A stretch of DNA of 64,000 nt from Durusdinium trenchii (taxonomy: Eukaryota; Sar; Dinophyceae; Suessiales; Symbiodiniaceae): the NCBI GenBank assembly GCA_963970005.1, contig CAXAMN010015224.1, positions 1,174,179-1,238,178 of the forward strand, given 5' to 3'. Each line of letters begins with the position of its first letter. Within the stretch, counting starts at the first letter, position 1. The notes beneath the pieces are model-generated. The model was given only the letters and a program-made list of their open reading frames with translations. It made no database searches and was not told where the DNA came from. The position numbers and the translations under genes are program-made. Below, piece by piece: positions 53,770-63,997 of this stretch.

Positions 53770-54590
53770 ATTGGATCCCGAACGACAGCCTTTGTTCATG
53801 TCGAAGTGATTCCGGTGCTGCGATCCACTTCCGGCTTTACCAAAACATAAGGAAAACGGGATGTTCTGGAACACTCGGGTCGAGGTGGCAGCGTCCCACT
53901 ATTCTTTGTTGTCGGGTTTGATGCAGGTGTCCAGGAAGAAACTTGATGCATGGATCTAAATCCCAGTAGCCAAGTGCAGGTGCAACGTCACACAACACAT
54001 ACGGAGTTGGTCCGTTTAGTAACATTAAGGTTGTGAAGTCAATCAGCACAAAACGCATGGAAACACATGGTTCCACGCACAGCACTTGGATTGCACGGAT
54101 TGCTGCTCGCCAGGGATTCAACATCGTCACATGTTTCACATGTACGAAGCATATGTCTCATGTTGCTCGTCTTGCCACTAGCTCAGGAAAGGAATCATGG
54201 CCCTGAGAACTGAAGAAAACGGCCTGGGGGCACGTTTACCCGCAGCATCATGAGACCTCTACCCCTCCCCGCGGAATTGACTGCCGTCATCAGACTGCGG
54301 ACCAAAACACATAGGCATACCACTCCCTGAAAGCATCATGGAAGTGGTTGGCATGGCCTATTTTGTATAGGCCCCTTGATGACAATGTTCGACAACTAAG
54401 TATCTATATAGGTATCTATATAGGTGGTGTTCACTCCATGGTCAGCACCGCTCGGCCGACGGGGTCGACTGGGTCGGTTTTTGGGACAAAAGCACGGTGT
54501 GTGGAGTGAAGAACACGGCGTGAAGGAACGCTGTTGAAGCTTTTTTTTCTACTGTATAACTGTATAGTATAAATAACGTACAACACCTTC
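53770..54590. other. No firm gene
   Basis: A small island at about 54230-54300 (minus VRSLMTAVNSAGRGRGLMML before a CGG/GTAAACG donor-like site) may be an exon but is short. A 16-bp direct repeat, TCTATATAGG, occurs twice near 54404-54424. Confidence 0.35.
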
Positions 54591-54596
54591 CACTCT

Positions 54597-54932
54597 TTGC
54601 TCTTTTCTAAAGCTTTAGAATCCCAAAGTTCCCAAAGAGTTGAACGGCTACGGAAAGCACTCTTAGCGGCACCCGCCGCACTAATTACAACACATGGAAC
54701 AATCCAAGAAGAAGATTCATACAGCAAAAAACACCACTCGCTCTCTTTCTCTTTCTCTTTTTCTTTTTCTTTCTTTCAGCTCAACAACTTCTCCTATAGC
54801 TTCTCCGAGCTTCCCATACCCGTGGAATGCCGAAAGGTCGAACTCAAGATCAAATTTCTTTTAAAGTCCTTCGGGACTGAGGGCATTTCCTATTCTTTAG
54901 TGGCCCAAGGTACGATGCAAAACGAATTGTGA
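54597..54932 (+). CDS. Plus-strand candidate coding region across a pyrimidine tract
   Basis: A 111-codon plus ORF. Its first part reads ESQSSQRVERLRKALLAAPA; the last, after a long CTTTTTCTTTCTTTCAG tract (54741-54779), reads NFSYSFSELPIPVECRKVEL then KIKFLLKSFGTEGISYSLVA before GGTACG. The tract is an excellent 3' splice site, so the true exon may be 54780 to about 54912 with the upstream part in another exon. It opposes the strand of neighbouring genes. Function unknown. Confidence 0.33.
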   Translation: MLFSKALESQSSQRVERLRKALLAAPAALITTHGTIQEEDSYSKKHHSLSFSFSFSFSFFQLNNFSYSFSELPIPVECRKVELKIKFLLKSFGTEGISYSLVAQGTMQNEL

Positions 54933-54934
54933 TT

Positions 54935-55610
54935 TTGTTGTTTGCTTTATTAAATTCTGGAACGAGGCGTTTCTAAAGTCCTGGGACTGAGATTGGGAAG
55001 AAAGCTTTGTTTGTTTTCCTTCGCCCTTCGCTACATCTTCCGGTCATCTGGTAAGAATGAAACGTCTGTACTGGAAGAATCTCTCTCACTCTAATCGACC
55101 ACAAATCACGATTATGCTGAAAATGCCGACCTTCAATGAGTGTACAAACAGAACCCTTTCAGGAGCACCGTTCGTACACTTATTTTGCCCTTACAGTTGT
55201 GCTAATGATGCCTGCTTTGTGCTTCGTATTTCCAGCATTCAAACATCCTCAACTGTTTCGGGTCAATACTGGAAGGCACCATGCCAGACCCTGTCTGGCG
55301 GCGCAGGCGCCATCCTAGGCCTTTAGTACATGGGGAGGAAAAAAGACATGTCCATTTATAGAATCCTGTGTCTGACCTACCATGCAGTCTTTTAAGTCAG
55401 TCATATCATGATCTAACTTACTTTTCTGAAATTCTGGACCAAGGTTACTTGGGAATTCCAAATAGATATTTTTTTTGCTCGTTATGAAGTCCTGGACATA
55501 CGTGATTAAACATATTTACACAAAAACACATCAAAAAAACAAGCTGTAATATTTAGTCTGACTAAAGTCCCTGATTTTAGAATGAATTACCAGACTTCTA
55601 TCTTCTCCCC
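54935..55610. other. No gene supported
   Basis: AT-rich DNA; plus ORF 55057-55326 has no recognisable features. Confidence 0.45.
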
Positions 55611-55614
55611 TTAC

Positions 55615-55766
55615 CTGCCACCCTGGCCGCGCCGGGCCGCGGCCGTCCCCACCAGGCGCATCCGGACGTTCCGCCGCTTCTCGTCGCTGGCGAAGGCCGC
55701 CGCGAAGGCCGTGCGGGCCGCCTGGGCGACCTGGGTGGCGAGGGCGTCGCCAGCGGTCCGCGGTCC
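55615..55766 (-). CDS. Candidate exon, Ala/Arg-rich, extremely GC-rich
   Basis: Acceptor TAAGTACAG and consensus donor GGCAG/GTAAGG bound 152 nt (50 codons + 2). It reads GPRTAGDALATQVAQAARTA then FAAAFASDEKRRNVRMRLVG TAAARRGQGG. The helix AAARTAFAAAF and charged turn DEKRRN are natural; nearly every third base is G or C. One of the best exon calls here. Family unknown. Confidence 0.6.
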
Positions 55767-55984
55767 CTGTACTTACATCATTCTACATACACCCCATGAA
55801 AATGAACCTGGAAATGGTTGATTGAGCTGGTGTTAGTAGTCTAAACTCCGAGTGAAACAGACGGTCACTTGAATCAATGGAGCGCCAGGATCCCACCGGG
55901 GGGAGGCTCGGGCGACTACCCTTTCTCAGAGACTCAAAGACCTGACACACTCGTCGTTCTTGAGCGAGGACGCAGCGTCCTAGG

Positions 55985-56040
55985 TGGAGGCCATCGCTAG
56001 TAGGTTGGAGGCCAGTACTACTACAAGTAGTAACAATGAA
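55985..56040. repeat. TACTAGTAGC-family fragment
   Basis: GGAGGCCATCGCTAGTAGG then TTGGAGGCCAGTACTACTAC and AAGTAGTAACAATGAAGCTA. Matches words in the block at 56715-56812. Confidence 0.6.
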
Positions 56041-56261
56041 GCTATCAGTTAACAAAGCAAGTGCAGTTCCAAAGCTCAAAGCAATGGGTGTTTAATGTTG
56101 TTTATAGTCCCATCCGGTGAGTGCATGTGACAGGCCACCCACTTGGGCACAACAAAAATTGTCCAAGAGGCGCCCCTCTGGAACTGCTAGTATCCAATTC
56201 CAAGTCCCACTATATAGTCAGTCGTTTGTTTGATATGCCAGACATCTCTGTGGGAAAGGGC

Positions 56262-56345
56262 ACCACTACTAAGAGCAAGGACGCTGCTACTAGGGGGCTC
56301 CTGGCCTTACTACGAACGGAGCAAGAAGCTATGTTCTTCTCAGTC
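56262..56345. repeat. TACTAGTAGC-family fragment
   Basis: CACTACTAAGAGCAAGGACG, CTGCTACTAGGGGGCTCCTG and CCTTACTACGAACGGAGCAA, in the same order as at 9490-9575. Confidence 0.7.
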
Positions 56346-56534
56346 GAACAGGCCCCCAACTCTTCGAGTCCATGCCCTCTCTCCTCCTCTTTGGGCCCTC
56401 CTCCAGGGTCAAGTGGGTTCCAACTGCATCCTCAATCCTCAAAAGGCAACGGCTGTTTTCAATTATACATAAGTTGCATTAGACCCCCAAAACCTACTCC
56501 GAATCACACAAAGCCCAAGCCCACCCCAAAAACT

Positions 56535-56665
56535 GCGGATTTCACATCCGATCCCCCCAACCGCCCTGGCCGCGCTGGAAAAACGCTGCGCCGCACCAAG
56601 TGCCCAGACCTCTGTGTAAGTGTCCTCGGTGCCGGGTGCAACCCTTCCGCCGGGTCAAACCGAAT
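56535..56665 (-). CDS. Candidate exon or exon pair, low confidence
   Basis: One minus frame reads QRIRFDPAEGLHPAPR and, across a possible 15-nt gap or continuous frame, RSGHLVRRSVFPARPGRLGG. Another minus frame (GFGLTRRKGCTRHRGHLHRG) is also open. GC-rich. Boundaries approximate. Confidence 0.27.
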
Positions 56666-56714
56666 CCGCTGGGAGGTTGTTCTTCAGTTGAACCATCATC
56701 CCTCACGGTGCTTC

Positions 56715-56812
56715 TAAGTAGCAAGAAGCTACTAGGGTGCAGTCCATCGCTACTAGGGTGGAGGCCATAACTACTAGTAGTAACCATCGCTACTAGTAAT
56801 ACTAGTAACACC
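56715..56812. repeat. TACTAGTAGC-family block
   Basis: AAGTAGCAAGAAGCTACTAG, GGTGCAGTCCATCGCTACTA, ATAACTACTAGTAGTAACC and ATCGCTACTAGTAATACTAG. Ends beside the possible coding island at 56817. Confidence 0.8.
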
Positions 56813-56816
56813 TTCT

Positions 56817-57030
56817 ATGCCAACCGTGTCTGTTCTGCACCTTCTGAACGCCTTCGGGATCGATCACACGGCCGAAATCGAGCTCGATCAACGGCTGCCG
56901 ATGAGTCGGAGCAAATGAGATGCTCCAAATGCTTCACATGGACCTGTGAGGGCCCTGAACTGACTGGTGCGACTCGTAGGGAAGTTTCGCTCCCAATAGA
57001 TTCCCGACTGAATTCGGCCACCTTCATTCC
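56817..57030. other. Coding-like island, strand unresolved
   Basis: On plus, a short ORF starting ATGCCAACC reads VLHLLNAFGIDHTAEIELDQ RLPMSRSK then stop, very protein-like. On minus, a 70-codon frame (MKVAEFSRESIGSETSLRVA) covers the same DNA. One of them may be an exon; I cannot choose. Confidence 0.3.
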
Positions 57031-57377
57031 CTACTAAGCACAAGTCAGGAAAGGGGTTGCGTCTGATTCAGCTGGGCTTGGAGGCAACAAAGATAAGCTG
57101 CCCATGTTGGTCCAAAACATTGTTAACTCGGGGAAGCGCTTGAGGCCCTGGAATGACAGGTGCCTTTTCTGAATAGCTTTCTTTGTCTTGCAGGTTACTT
57201 CTACTACAGTATGTATATAGGTGTACGTACAGCAATCCAGGAGGTTTCCTCTATACTGCGCTTGATTCTCCAACACTTTGTGGATGCAAAACTCCAGTTT
57301 TGGCCGAGGCATGGAGGAAGAAGGCCTCTGCAGTCTGTCGGAGGAAGAAGGCCACTTCAGTTCTATCAATATCTGAG

Positions 57378-57486
57378 ACCCTAGGATCTGACATACCTCC
57401 TGAGAAGCTACTTGAACCATCCTGGTGACTAATTATATAGTCTTCCTGCTCACCTTCTCAGGTACAGCATGTGGATCCACAGGGAG
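57378..57486. mobile_element. 109-bp palindromic MITE-like element
   Basis: Left ACCCTAGGATCTGACATACC and CTCCTGAGAAG; right CACCTTCTCAGGTACAGC and GTGGATCCACAGGGAG. The arms are imperfect reverse complements around a 30-bp centre. Same family as 41861-41960. Confidence 0.65.
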
Positions 57487-57817
57487 AGAGAACCGACGTC
57501 CAAAACGAAGGGTTGCACGAAGGTCGTGGCTGATCTTGGTCGATGATCTCGTCCCAGGACTTCCCGTTATGGACGGGGCACGGAGGTTCAGTCTCCACTC
57601 CTTTGGGGGTTCAGTCTCCAAAACTTACAAAAGTTCATCCGGATGAATCCCTCGGTCCTCTTACAGATGTGTGTATATATATCATAAATATCATATTCAT
57701 GAAAGTTCGCGCAGTCAACATGTCTCAACAGGAACTCCTTTATGGAACTCTTGCAGCATGAACCAGCCAAACCTACCTGGTAGAATCCCCTCTGAACATT
57801 TGAGTGCTCCGGGTTCG

Positions 57818-57925
57818 CGTCCTTGCTCCTAGTAGCGCTGCCCTTTGTTATTAGTAGCTTCTTGTTCCTAGTAGCAAGGCCAGGAGCCAATAGTAGCGTC
57901 CTTGCTCCTATAGTAGCAGCTTTTC
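57818..57925. repeat. TACTAGTAGC-family block
   Basis: CCTTGCTCCTAGTAGCGCTG, TTATTAGTAGCTTCTTGTTC, CTAGTAGCAAGGCCAGGAGC and CAATAGTAGCGTCCTTGC: close to the 78-bp unit at 52086-52345 with small changes. Confidence 0.85.
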
Positions 57926-57987
57926 ATCCAGCTTTTCTTTCTTGACCAAGCAAGCAATGCGCGTTCCAAAGCCATTTTGAGGATCAC

Positions 57988-58104
57988 CGATCTGGTCTGG
58001 CCATTTGGGAAGCACCGACTCCTCCTCCGCGACCGGGTGTCCGGACGAACATGGCCTCAGTGCGGCACCGTGTCGGGGTTCGAACGGACAGTCGATGCCA
58101 GCGG
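57988..58104 (-). CDS. Candidate exon, Pro/Glu-containing, unknown protein
   Basis: Acceptor CAACTGCATCAG and donor ATCG/GTGATCC bound 117 nt (2 + 38 codons + 1). It reads AGIDCPFEPRHGAALRPCSS then GHPVAEEESVLPKWPDQI. Balanced composition with high third-position GC. A second minus frame is less balanced. Family unknown. Confidence 0.5.
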
Positions 58105-58109
58105 CTGAT

Positions 58110-59535
58110 GCAGTTGGGCAGTTGGAGAAAAGAAACAGTGGAAAACGGCCTTAAAGACTGCCAACATTCCGGATACATGGGACACTTTGTACAAACAAAA
58201 ATCTAAAACATATTCCGGCTTCTCCGCAAAATGACGCTGGCCCGTGACATCTGTATCAGTGGCTTCATCAAATGGTACTACTGGTACTACTCATAACTTT
58301 CCCGAGCTCATGTGTTCGTGGATTTTTGGATTCACTTCTTCACCCAGTGGTTGCCAAGCTCTCAGTCCTTGGAGCAGTGACCACATGCTCAAAAGACCTG
58401 CGCACTCCGGAGATCGTCGATGTGTTCGTGCTCATCAACGGCTCCATCAACGGCTCTCGTCAACAGCTCATCTGAGTTCATACGCTCATACGCTCGTACG
58501 TACACAAATGTAACATACCCAAACACTCCGCATGGCACTCCATGGCACAGTTGCCCACCTGACCTACTGGCACCACATTGCCATAGTTGGAGAGCGGAAA
58601 CATGTGCTATCCCACCTTCTGCGGAAACATGTGAATGAGTCAGGAAGATATTCCAGATTCCACCTGGACTGAAAACATCTGGAGGTCCCAATGTCCAAAT
58701 GTAGGCATGAAGGGAACTCTAGTCTGTACCGATCTGTACCAACTGGAGGTTGCCCAGCGACAACTCATTCTTTGACTGGATTTCCTTAGGATGTTCAAAC
58801 CTCCCTACCATGATGATTCCACATCTCCAGGCTAGGCCTAGCCTAGGTGGTTGAAAACAAACAACATGAAATCGATCCCGAATGCGCTTCCGGCCAATCC
58901 CGGCCACCTCTGTATAAAGCCAAGGTACACAAAGCCAGGTGGGAAAGGCCTCAGCCGGCTGAACGCCCCATCCGGACTCAGCGGGCTGAGCTTTCGGGCT
59001 CCGAACTTGAAACGAATCCATGTGTACAGGCCATGAATGGGAGGAAGGGAAGGATGAAGGATGACCGGTGGTGATCCGAACTCAGCACGTGTGCGATTTT
59101 CCGGTGGTTTTTCACCACGTGTTCACTCCAAAGCATGATAGGAGTCAGGAGCTTAAGATCTTTCAAAGGTCCAAGACTCCAGGCAAGACACCTGTGGGAG
59201 GGTGTAGGATGAGAATCTACTTGAGGATGAGAAGAGCCCGGTGTAAGATGAGAAGAGCCTGATTCGCCCGCCTGCACTTTGTTGGGATTTGTTTGGTCCA
59301 ATCCCATCCGCCAAAGTCTGTACTGCCAAACATTTGTACTGCAAGCTGGCGACATCTCAAGCACTTTTGAAAGTGTTGGTCAGCTCGTGTCTTCAAGAGT
59401 GAGGCCATTGGGTTTCTGATTCATTGAATTCTTGAACACCCAGCGCAACTCGAAACCTGGACTGCCATGTTTGGGAAAAACAGCAACACCCGCCCTCACA
59501 CGACTTGCACTTAACACAACAGGGCCAGGTCGTTG
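58110..59535. other. Weak coding-like islands only
   Basis: At 58389-58465 minus frame SDELLTRAVDGAVDEHEHID ending near AG/GTCTTTTG and plus frame LRTPEIVDVFVLINGSINGS are both attractive. At 58870-59030 plus and minus frames are both open. An (ATGAGAAGAGCC)-type 30-bp direct repeat occurs near 59206-59260. Confidence 0.3.
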
Positions 59536-59539
59536 CCAG

Positions 59540-59648
59540 AGGTCAAGTGTCCAAGAACGCTGAAGGCCGAAGACCACTGAGTTCCCCAACACTTCGAAGA
59601 TGCTTCGCGAAGTCCCTCTGGAGCGACTCCACCAAGACTTGCAAACAC
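59540..59648 (-). CDS. Candidate exon, helical, low confidence
   Basis: Acceptor GGTGCCACAG at 59649. One frame reads CLQVLVESLQRDFAKHLRSV then GELSGLRPSAFLDT and stop; another reads VFASLGGVAPEGLREASSKC. The first is a strong amphipathic helix and would be a C-terminal exon if its TGA is used. Confidence 0.33.
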
Positions 59649-59654
59649 CTGTGG

Positions 59655-62510
59655 CACCGGTTGTACCGCGGCTGTGCGGGGCCCTGGCTGTATTGGGGGA
59701 AGAGATGAGTTCAAGAAGCCAAGTTCCTGGGTCCTAACTACTCTTTCCAGATGATTGAAACGTATCTGAGTGAATGTCAAGTATTGACGCAACATGACGC
59801 AACCGCACCGGGACGTGAATTTGCAAAATGCCTGGTCATCACAACGACCCAACCAACTAACTGCCTGCCTTGGGTAATCACAGTTCTCATGCATTCCCCG
59901 TGATGTGCTTTTGGTGTCAGGATCCATTGGGTCAAGAACTGATATCATGATATCCCGCGCTTCAATTTGCAGCAGAATCCCACATTCTGGGCCTCCACCA
60001 CTTCAAGTTGTTTCAACCCCAAATACCCACAAACGCCAACAAAATCCCTCTGACATGGCAATGTGAAGCTCGTCCCACCTTTGAAGCCCCTCTCGAACTC
60101 CAGGCTCGCTGTCCTGGAGCGCCCATGCCATGCCGATCTCATTCGGTGAAACTGCTGGAAACATGACAAGTCATGGCGGCGATGTTCAGGCGCCAAAAGA
60201 TCAAATCTATTTTTACGTGCGAGGCAAATGACGTGGTTCCGGCCAACAATCTCGCCAACAAAAACGACCCTACCAACCAGTGCCTGTGCAAGGGAGGGGT
60301 ACTGAAACGACCTGTTCTTGTGGTAGGTTCTGAAACCTACAGTGCTACGCCCGGGTCTAAGAAAAATTTGCAAAAGAGAACCGTGGGTGCCGACAATTTG
60401 ACACCTATAGTCGCCAAAAGTGGTCCAAACGAAACCCAAAAGAGACCTCAGGCTCTAGGAACATGAAAATATGGTTTTCCAAAGATGTTCCCAGGCAACA
60501 AGTGCTTGTGCAAAAGGCCAGTTTCCCCACTGTCCTGGGGCCACAGGCGAAGATAGGTGTGCAAGAAGGGCCCCTGAGGGACAAACAATGGAATTCCAAA
60601 ACTGAACCCATCGGACAATCCTGGACAAATCAAACCGTGCCAAGCCCCAGGGTGTGACAGCCATTTGATCAGCCGAATAAGAGAACAAACAACAGTTTTT
60701 GTTGTATCAAGGATTATCAACTCCACTAGGTAAATCTCACACACACACAAGTTTTGCAAAGAATTGGTTGGTTGGTTAGGTTTACATATGCAGCTATAGG
60801 TGGCGTGAAAAAGAATTTCAAGCATAGTGCGCCTGCGGATTGTCGACAGAGTCGCCCAATAATGATTGGGCAAGAACAAGCTAAGCCAACTGCACACCAA
60901 AGTCTAAGCTCGAAAGCACAATGCAAAGTAACTGGCGCTGGACTGGGCTGATGCCCTGGACTGGACTGGACTGCCTGCTCATGATGCGAACGCCCGCAGC
61001 TCCGACACCAAGCTGCAGGCCTACCCGTTGGCAATATTAGGAGCTCCTCTAGTTGGTTACGCAGCGTGATGCAAATGTCCTCGCAAGACAGCAAGAGTGA
61101 GTGACCAGAGAGCTTTGCAGTGCCCCATCTCCGGCAGTCCACACAAAGTAGTAAGTTGTGAGGACCCTGCAATGAATGAGCTGGCTTGTCAATCCCTCAG
61201 TCTGCTCAATGGTTATTGGTCAAGAATCTCGCGCAGCCAGGGCAGCCCCAACGAGAGGCGGTTGAACTAGAAAGCACTGGGTCTTGCTTTCCGACCAACC
61301 AGCTGCACAGTATCAGTTTGAATACAAGAACTCATATCATATCCTACTAAATGCGTCTTCTTCCTTGGTCACAGCGACCGCACTAATCAATCACGTGGTT
61401 GTCTGTGGAGGAAAGTATATAATGCATGGACAGTCAGTTAGTAGGAGTATGGGCTTTACCCGACTGAGAATCTGTCGAAACCGATGTTTTCACTGGAACA
61501 TGGAAACCACTAGTCACTATCCTCCAATTACGAAGTGGCAAATGCTTCTTCTGCTACATGTTCAAATACACGCTCAAACTCTTTTGTGAACCTGACCGTG
61601 GTATACCTGGCCAAAGGTCACACACCCTCCCTGGGTGTTGTGCGATCTACTCATTTGCATGTCATTGTACCGAATCTCAAGAAAGAGATCAATGATCTCT
61701 GGAAGACCATATTGCTTTGCATCAGGTCAATTGCTCTGTGCCCAAGAATTTGAGGCCACATGGGCGCAGCTACAGCATCCTGAAATCCTCGCCGCTTTAC
61801 ATCGTGTAAAGTGAGTTTCTCATGAGAGGGGGCTTCCAAGAACTTCGGAAGACTGAATCCTTTCCCAGCCTTGAGTCATAGCTATACTATTGATCCACAG
61901 TCTGAAAAATTCATGCGTTTCAGGATCTGTGTTAGCTGGGTGGTCGATGATGTCGGTGGATGTCGATTTCCGGAGGCGATCATCTATATAGATGGCACCA
62001 TCCCGTTTGAAACGAGGCGAGTCTAAGGCATTTCGGAGGTTGTGCCATCCACCGTAAATGGGAGATTTGCTTTTCCATGCTTTTCCACTGAATCAACATG
62101 TACCCGCACAGCTTTGCTCAGTAGGCGACTGAGTGTATCTTGCGGCTCAACAAGCGATGACGGCTTGAACCCGCAACCGTCTCCAAACAAAGGGAGGGCT
62201 AATTAACCGGCTAACCTAGTTGTGTCTTCTCGTCATTGCACACTTCTCCTGACTTTTCTTGCTGTGCCACCCCGCCTTCTTTGCCCTCTCAAAAGAGTTC
62301 GATCTTTGGATCAATTTCTTGTCGTTCGTTCTCTGTGTGGATCCAGGACCAAACCAGCGGCACGTTCCCATATTTTCAGGACGGCCACCGCGCAAAGGCG
62401 AAGCGTTCTTGGTCATAGAGTCCAATTGATTGAGTAATAACTAAACCGAACCCAAAACACGAAAAATGTATCAGAAACAACAAATATATTAAATATAGAA
62501 CATCATAAAG
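59655..62510. other. No firm gene
   Basis: Several overlapping ORFs up to 164 codons (59945-60439 minus; 60173-60466 plus; 60726-61172 minus, containing SCEDICITLRNQLEELLILP). Lengths are near the chance limit and strands conflict. No splice-bounded island found. Possibly decayed element sequence. Confidence 0.3.
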
Positions 62511-62519
62511 ACAGTGAAA

Positions 62520-62690
62520 GGGGCCGGGGAAGAATTTCGACCCGCCAACAAGCCGCTGTCTCACCCAAAAAGAGCTTCAGGTCGTCACTGGCCTGCAAAA
62601 ATGTGTCCGCTGCAGAGGTGTTCATGTGGACAGCATCATACGAAATCGCAAGTCTTGAGAGGGAGGTGCCTGTTCGATTGCAATGTGTAT
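62520..62690 (-). CDS. Candidate exon, low confidence
   Basis: The minus frame reads AISYDAVHMNTSAADTFLQA then SDDLKLFLGETAACWRVEIL. Inside it, TTTTTGCAG/GCC followed 28 nt later by GG/GTGAGAC could instead define a tiny exon ASDDLKLFL. A 203-codon plus ORF (62514-63125) overlaps. Confidence 0.3.
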
Positions 62691-62963
62691 TCTGATTGGG
62701 TGAGGCCAAATCAATTAAGAGTTTGGATATGCTCTGAAGACCACGTTCCTAAACATGCTCAGACAATTATCTGTACCCATCTATATAGCTTCCCACTATC
62801 ATTCTACTATCAACAGAAAGACTCCCACATGCAGGCCACCTTAAGATGCATCACCAAGGACTACGGCCTACAGTTCAATACACTTCACCACAGCCCAATT
62901 CATCTCCTCAACAGCCCATACGGGCAGCCCATCTGGGTTCCCCGAACACAAACGTCACTCAGC

Positions 62964-63063
62964 CTGCCAAGGCGGACGTTCGAAGTCTCGGTCTCCGAGA
63001 TCGACGTTTTTCACAGCCACCGCCGAGCGCCAAAGCGCTACGGCGTAGCGGCCAGCCGGACGG
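62964..63063 (-). CDS. Candidate exon with a GC-type donor
   Basis: Acceptor CCCAACTCAG and donor GGCAG/GCTGAG (GC instead of GT, a variant reported for dinoflagellates) bound 100 nt (1 + 33 codons). It reads RPAGRYAVALWRSAVAVKNV then DLGDRDFERPPWQ. Third positions are GC-rich. Overlaps the end of a 203-codon plus ORF, which I consider the shadow. Confidence 0.45.
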
Positions 63064-63064
63064 C

Positions 63065-63395
63065 TGAGTTGGGGATGTTTGATGATCTGAAGAAGAGCAT
63101 GTCTGAACATTCTGCCCCAATTTGAGTTGAGTCAAAACCCATCACACTGGACAGAGGTGGCGAAGAGATCTCCCCCAAAAGGAACCCCACTGCATGGTTC
63201 TTAATTAGGCGCCTGGCCAGCCCCAAGTCCGCAGAACTGGCCCCATACCAAGTGCTTGAGTGCTTGAACCTTCGCATCTCGGATGAACAACATCTCACGT
63301 CCGCCTGGAGATGCTGATAACTATGAGGGAAGCTGAATCACCCGTTCAACGGTTCAACCGAGTTCAACCGGCCTGGCCTAGGAGGAAATCCACTC
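63065..63395. other. Intron-like DNA
   Basis: Between two candidate minus exons; contains AGTTCAACCG repeats (three copies near 63342-63372). No other feature. Confidence 0.4.
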
Positions 63396-63399
63396 AAAC

Positions 63400-63570
63400 C
63401 AACGGGCGCCCGTCGGGCTCGGCTCCCCACAAGGACTTCGGCCGCGTGGACAGCAGCTGATGCAGCTCCGCGACGTTGCGCAGGCGAGTGGTGGGGTCCT
63501 GGTCGAGCGTTGGCCAAGCACGCCAGGGCCCGTTTACGGTTTTGTGACAATCACAGAAGACTGTATCACC
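63400..63570 (-). CDS. Candidate exon, 57 codons
   Basis: Acceptor CTTGTTTTTTCAG and donor CGTTG/GTTTGAG bound 171 nt, phase 0 to 0. It reads GDTVFCDCHKTVNGPWRAWP then TLDQDPTTRLRNVAELHQLL and STRPKSLWGAEPDGRPL. The LDQDPTTRLRNVAELHQLL part recalls the end of protein-kinase C-lobes (L-x-x-DP-x-x-R), but nothing else of a kinase is visible, so I do not assign it. Confidence 0.47.
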
Positions 63571-63574
63571 CTGA

Positions 63575-63895
63575 AAAAACAAGAGCAAATCTACTACCTA
63601 GCGCTCGCAACGCTAGGGTCCAATTGGACCAGTTCAGGTCCGATCTTCAGTCCAAGACCCTGTTTGGAGTCCTGGTGGAGTTGATTTTATGAACCCATGA
63701 CCCACGATCGGAAGGTCTCAGTCGCAGGGAAAAGCCCTGTCTGTGTGAGGGTGAAGGATACCACAGGTAAACAATCTATTATATGCTGGAGCACTTACTC
63801 GCACAAACACTCCAACCGTTCCGCTTACTTGCATGAGTGGTCCTGACTTCAGTCTGTTAGGAGGTATAGCAATGGGTCCTGAAATGTTGGCGATA
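63575..63895. other. No gene supported
   Basis: AT-balanced DNA upstream of the candidate exon; nothing recognised. Confidence 0.4.
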
Positions 63896-63900
63896 ATACA

Positions 63901-63997
63901 TACCCTAGGGATCCAAGTACCTCCTCAAAAGGTACTTGGACCCTCCAAACCCACCCCAAACACCTTCTCAGAGGGCACTTGGATCCTTAGGGATAGT
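63901..63997. mobile_element. 97-bp MITE-like element, near-identical to 30813-30911
   Basis: TACCCTAGGGATCCAAGTAC, CTCCTCAAAAGGTACTTGG, CCCACCCCAAACACCTTCTC and ACTTGGATCCTTAGGGATAG, with imperfect inverted ends. Aligned with the copy at 30813-30911, I count a single internal difference (GGGACTTGG versus GGTACTTGG). Confidence 0.9.

Noticed and set aside
62514-63125. 203-codon plus ORF
   Set aside because: Longest plus ORF, but it crosses AT-rich DNA and overlaps a splice-bounded minus exon at 62964-63063; length is near the chance limit for 64 kb.
63400-63570. Protein-kinase C-lobe assignment
   Set aside because: Only the L-x-x-DP-x-x-RL wording is present; no catalytic motif is visible in the window.
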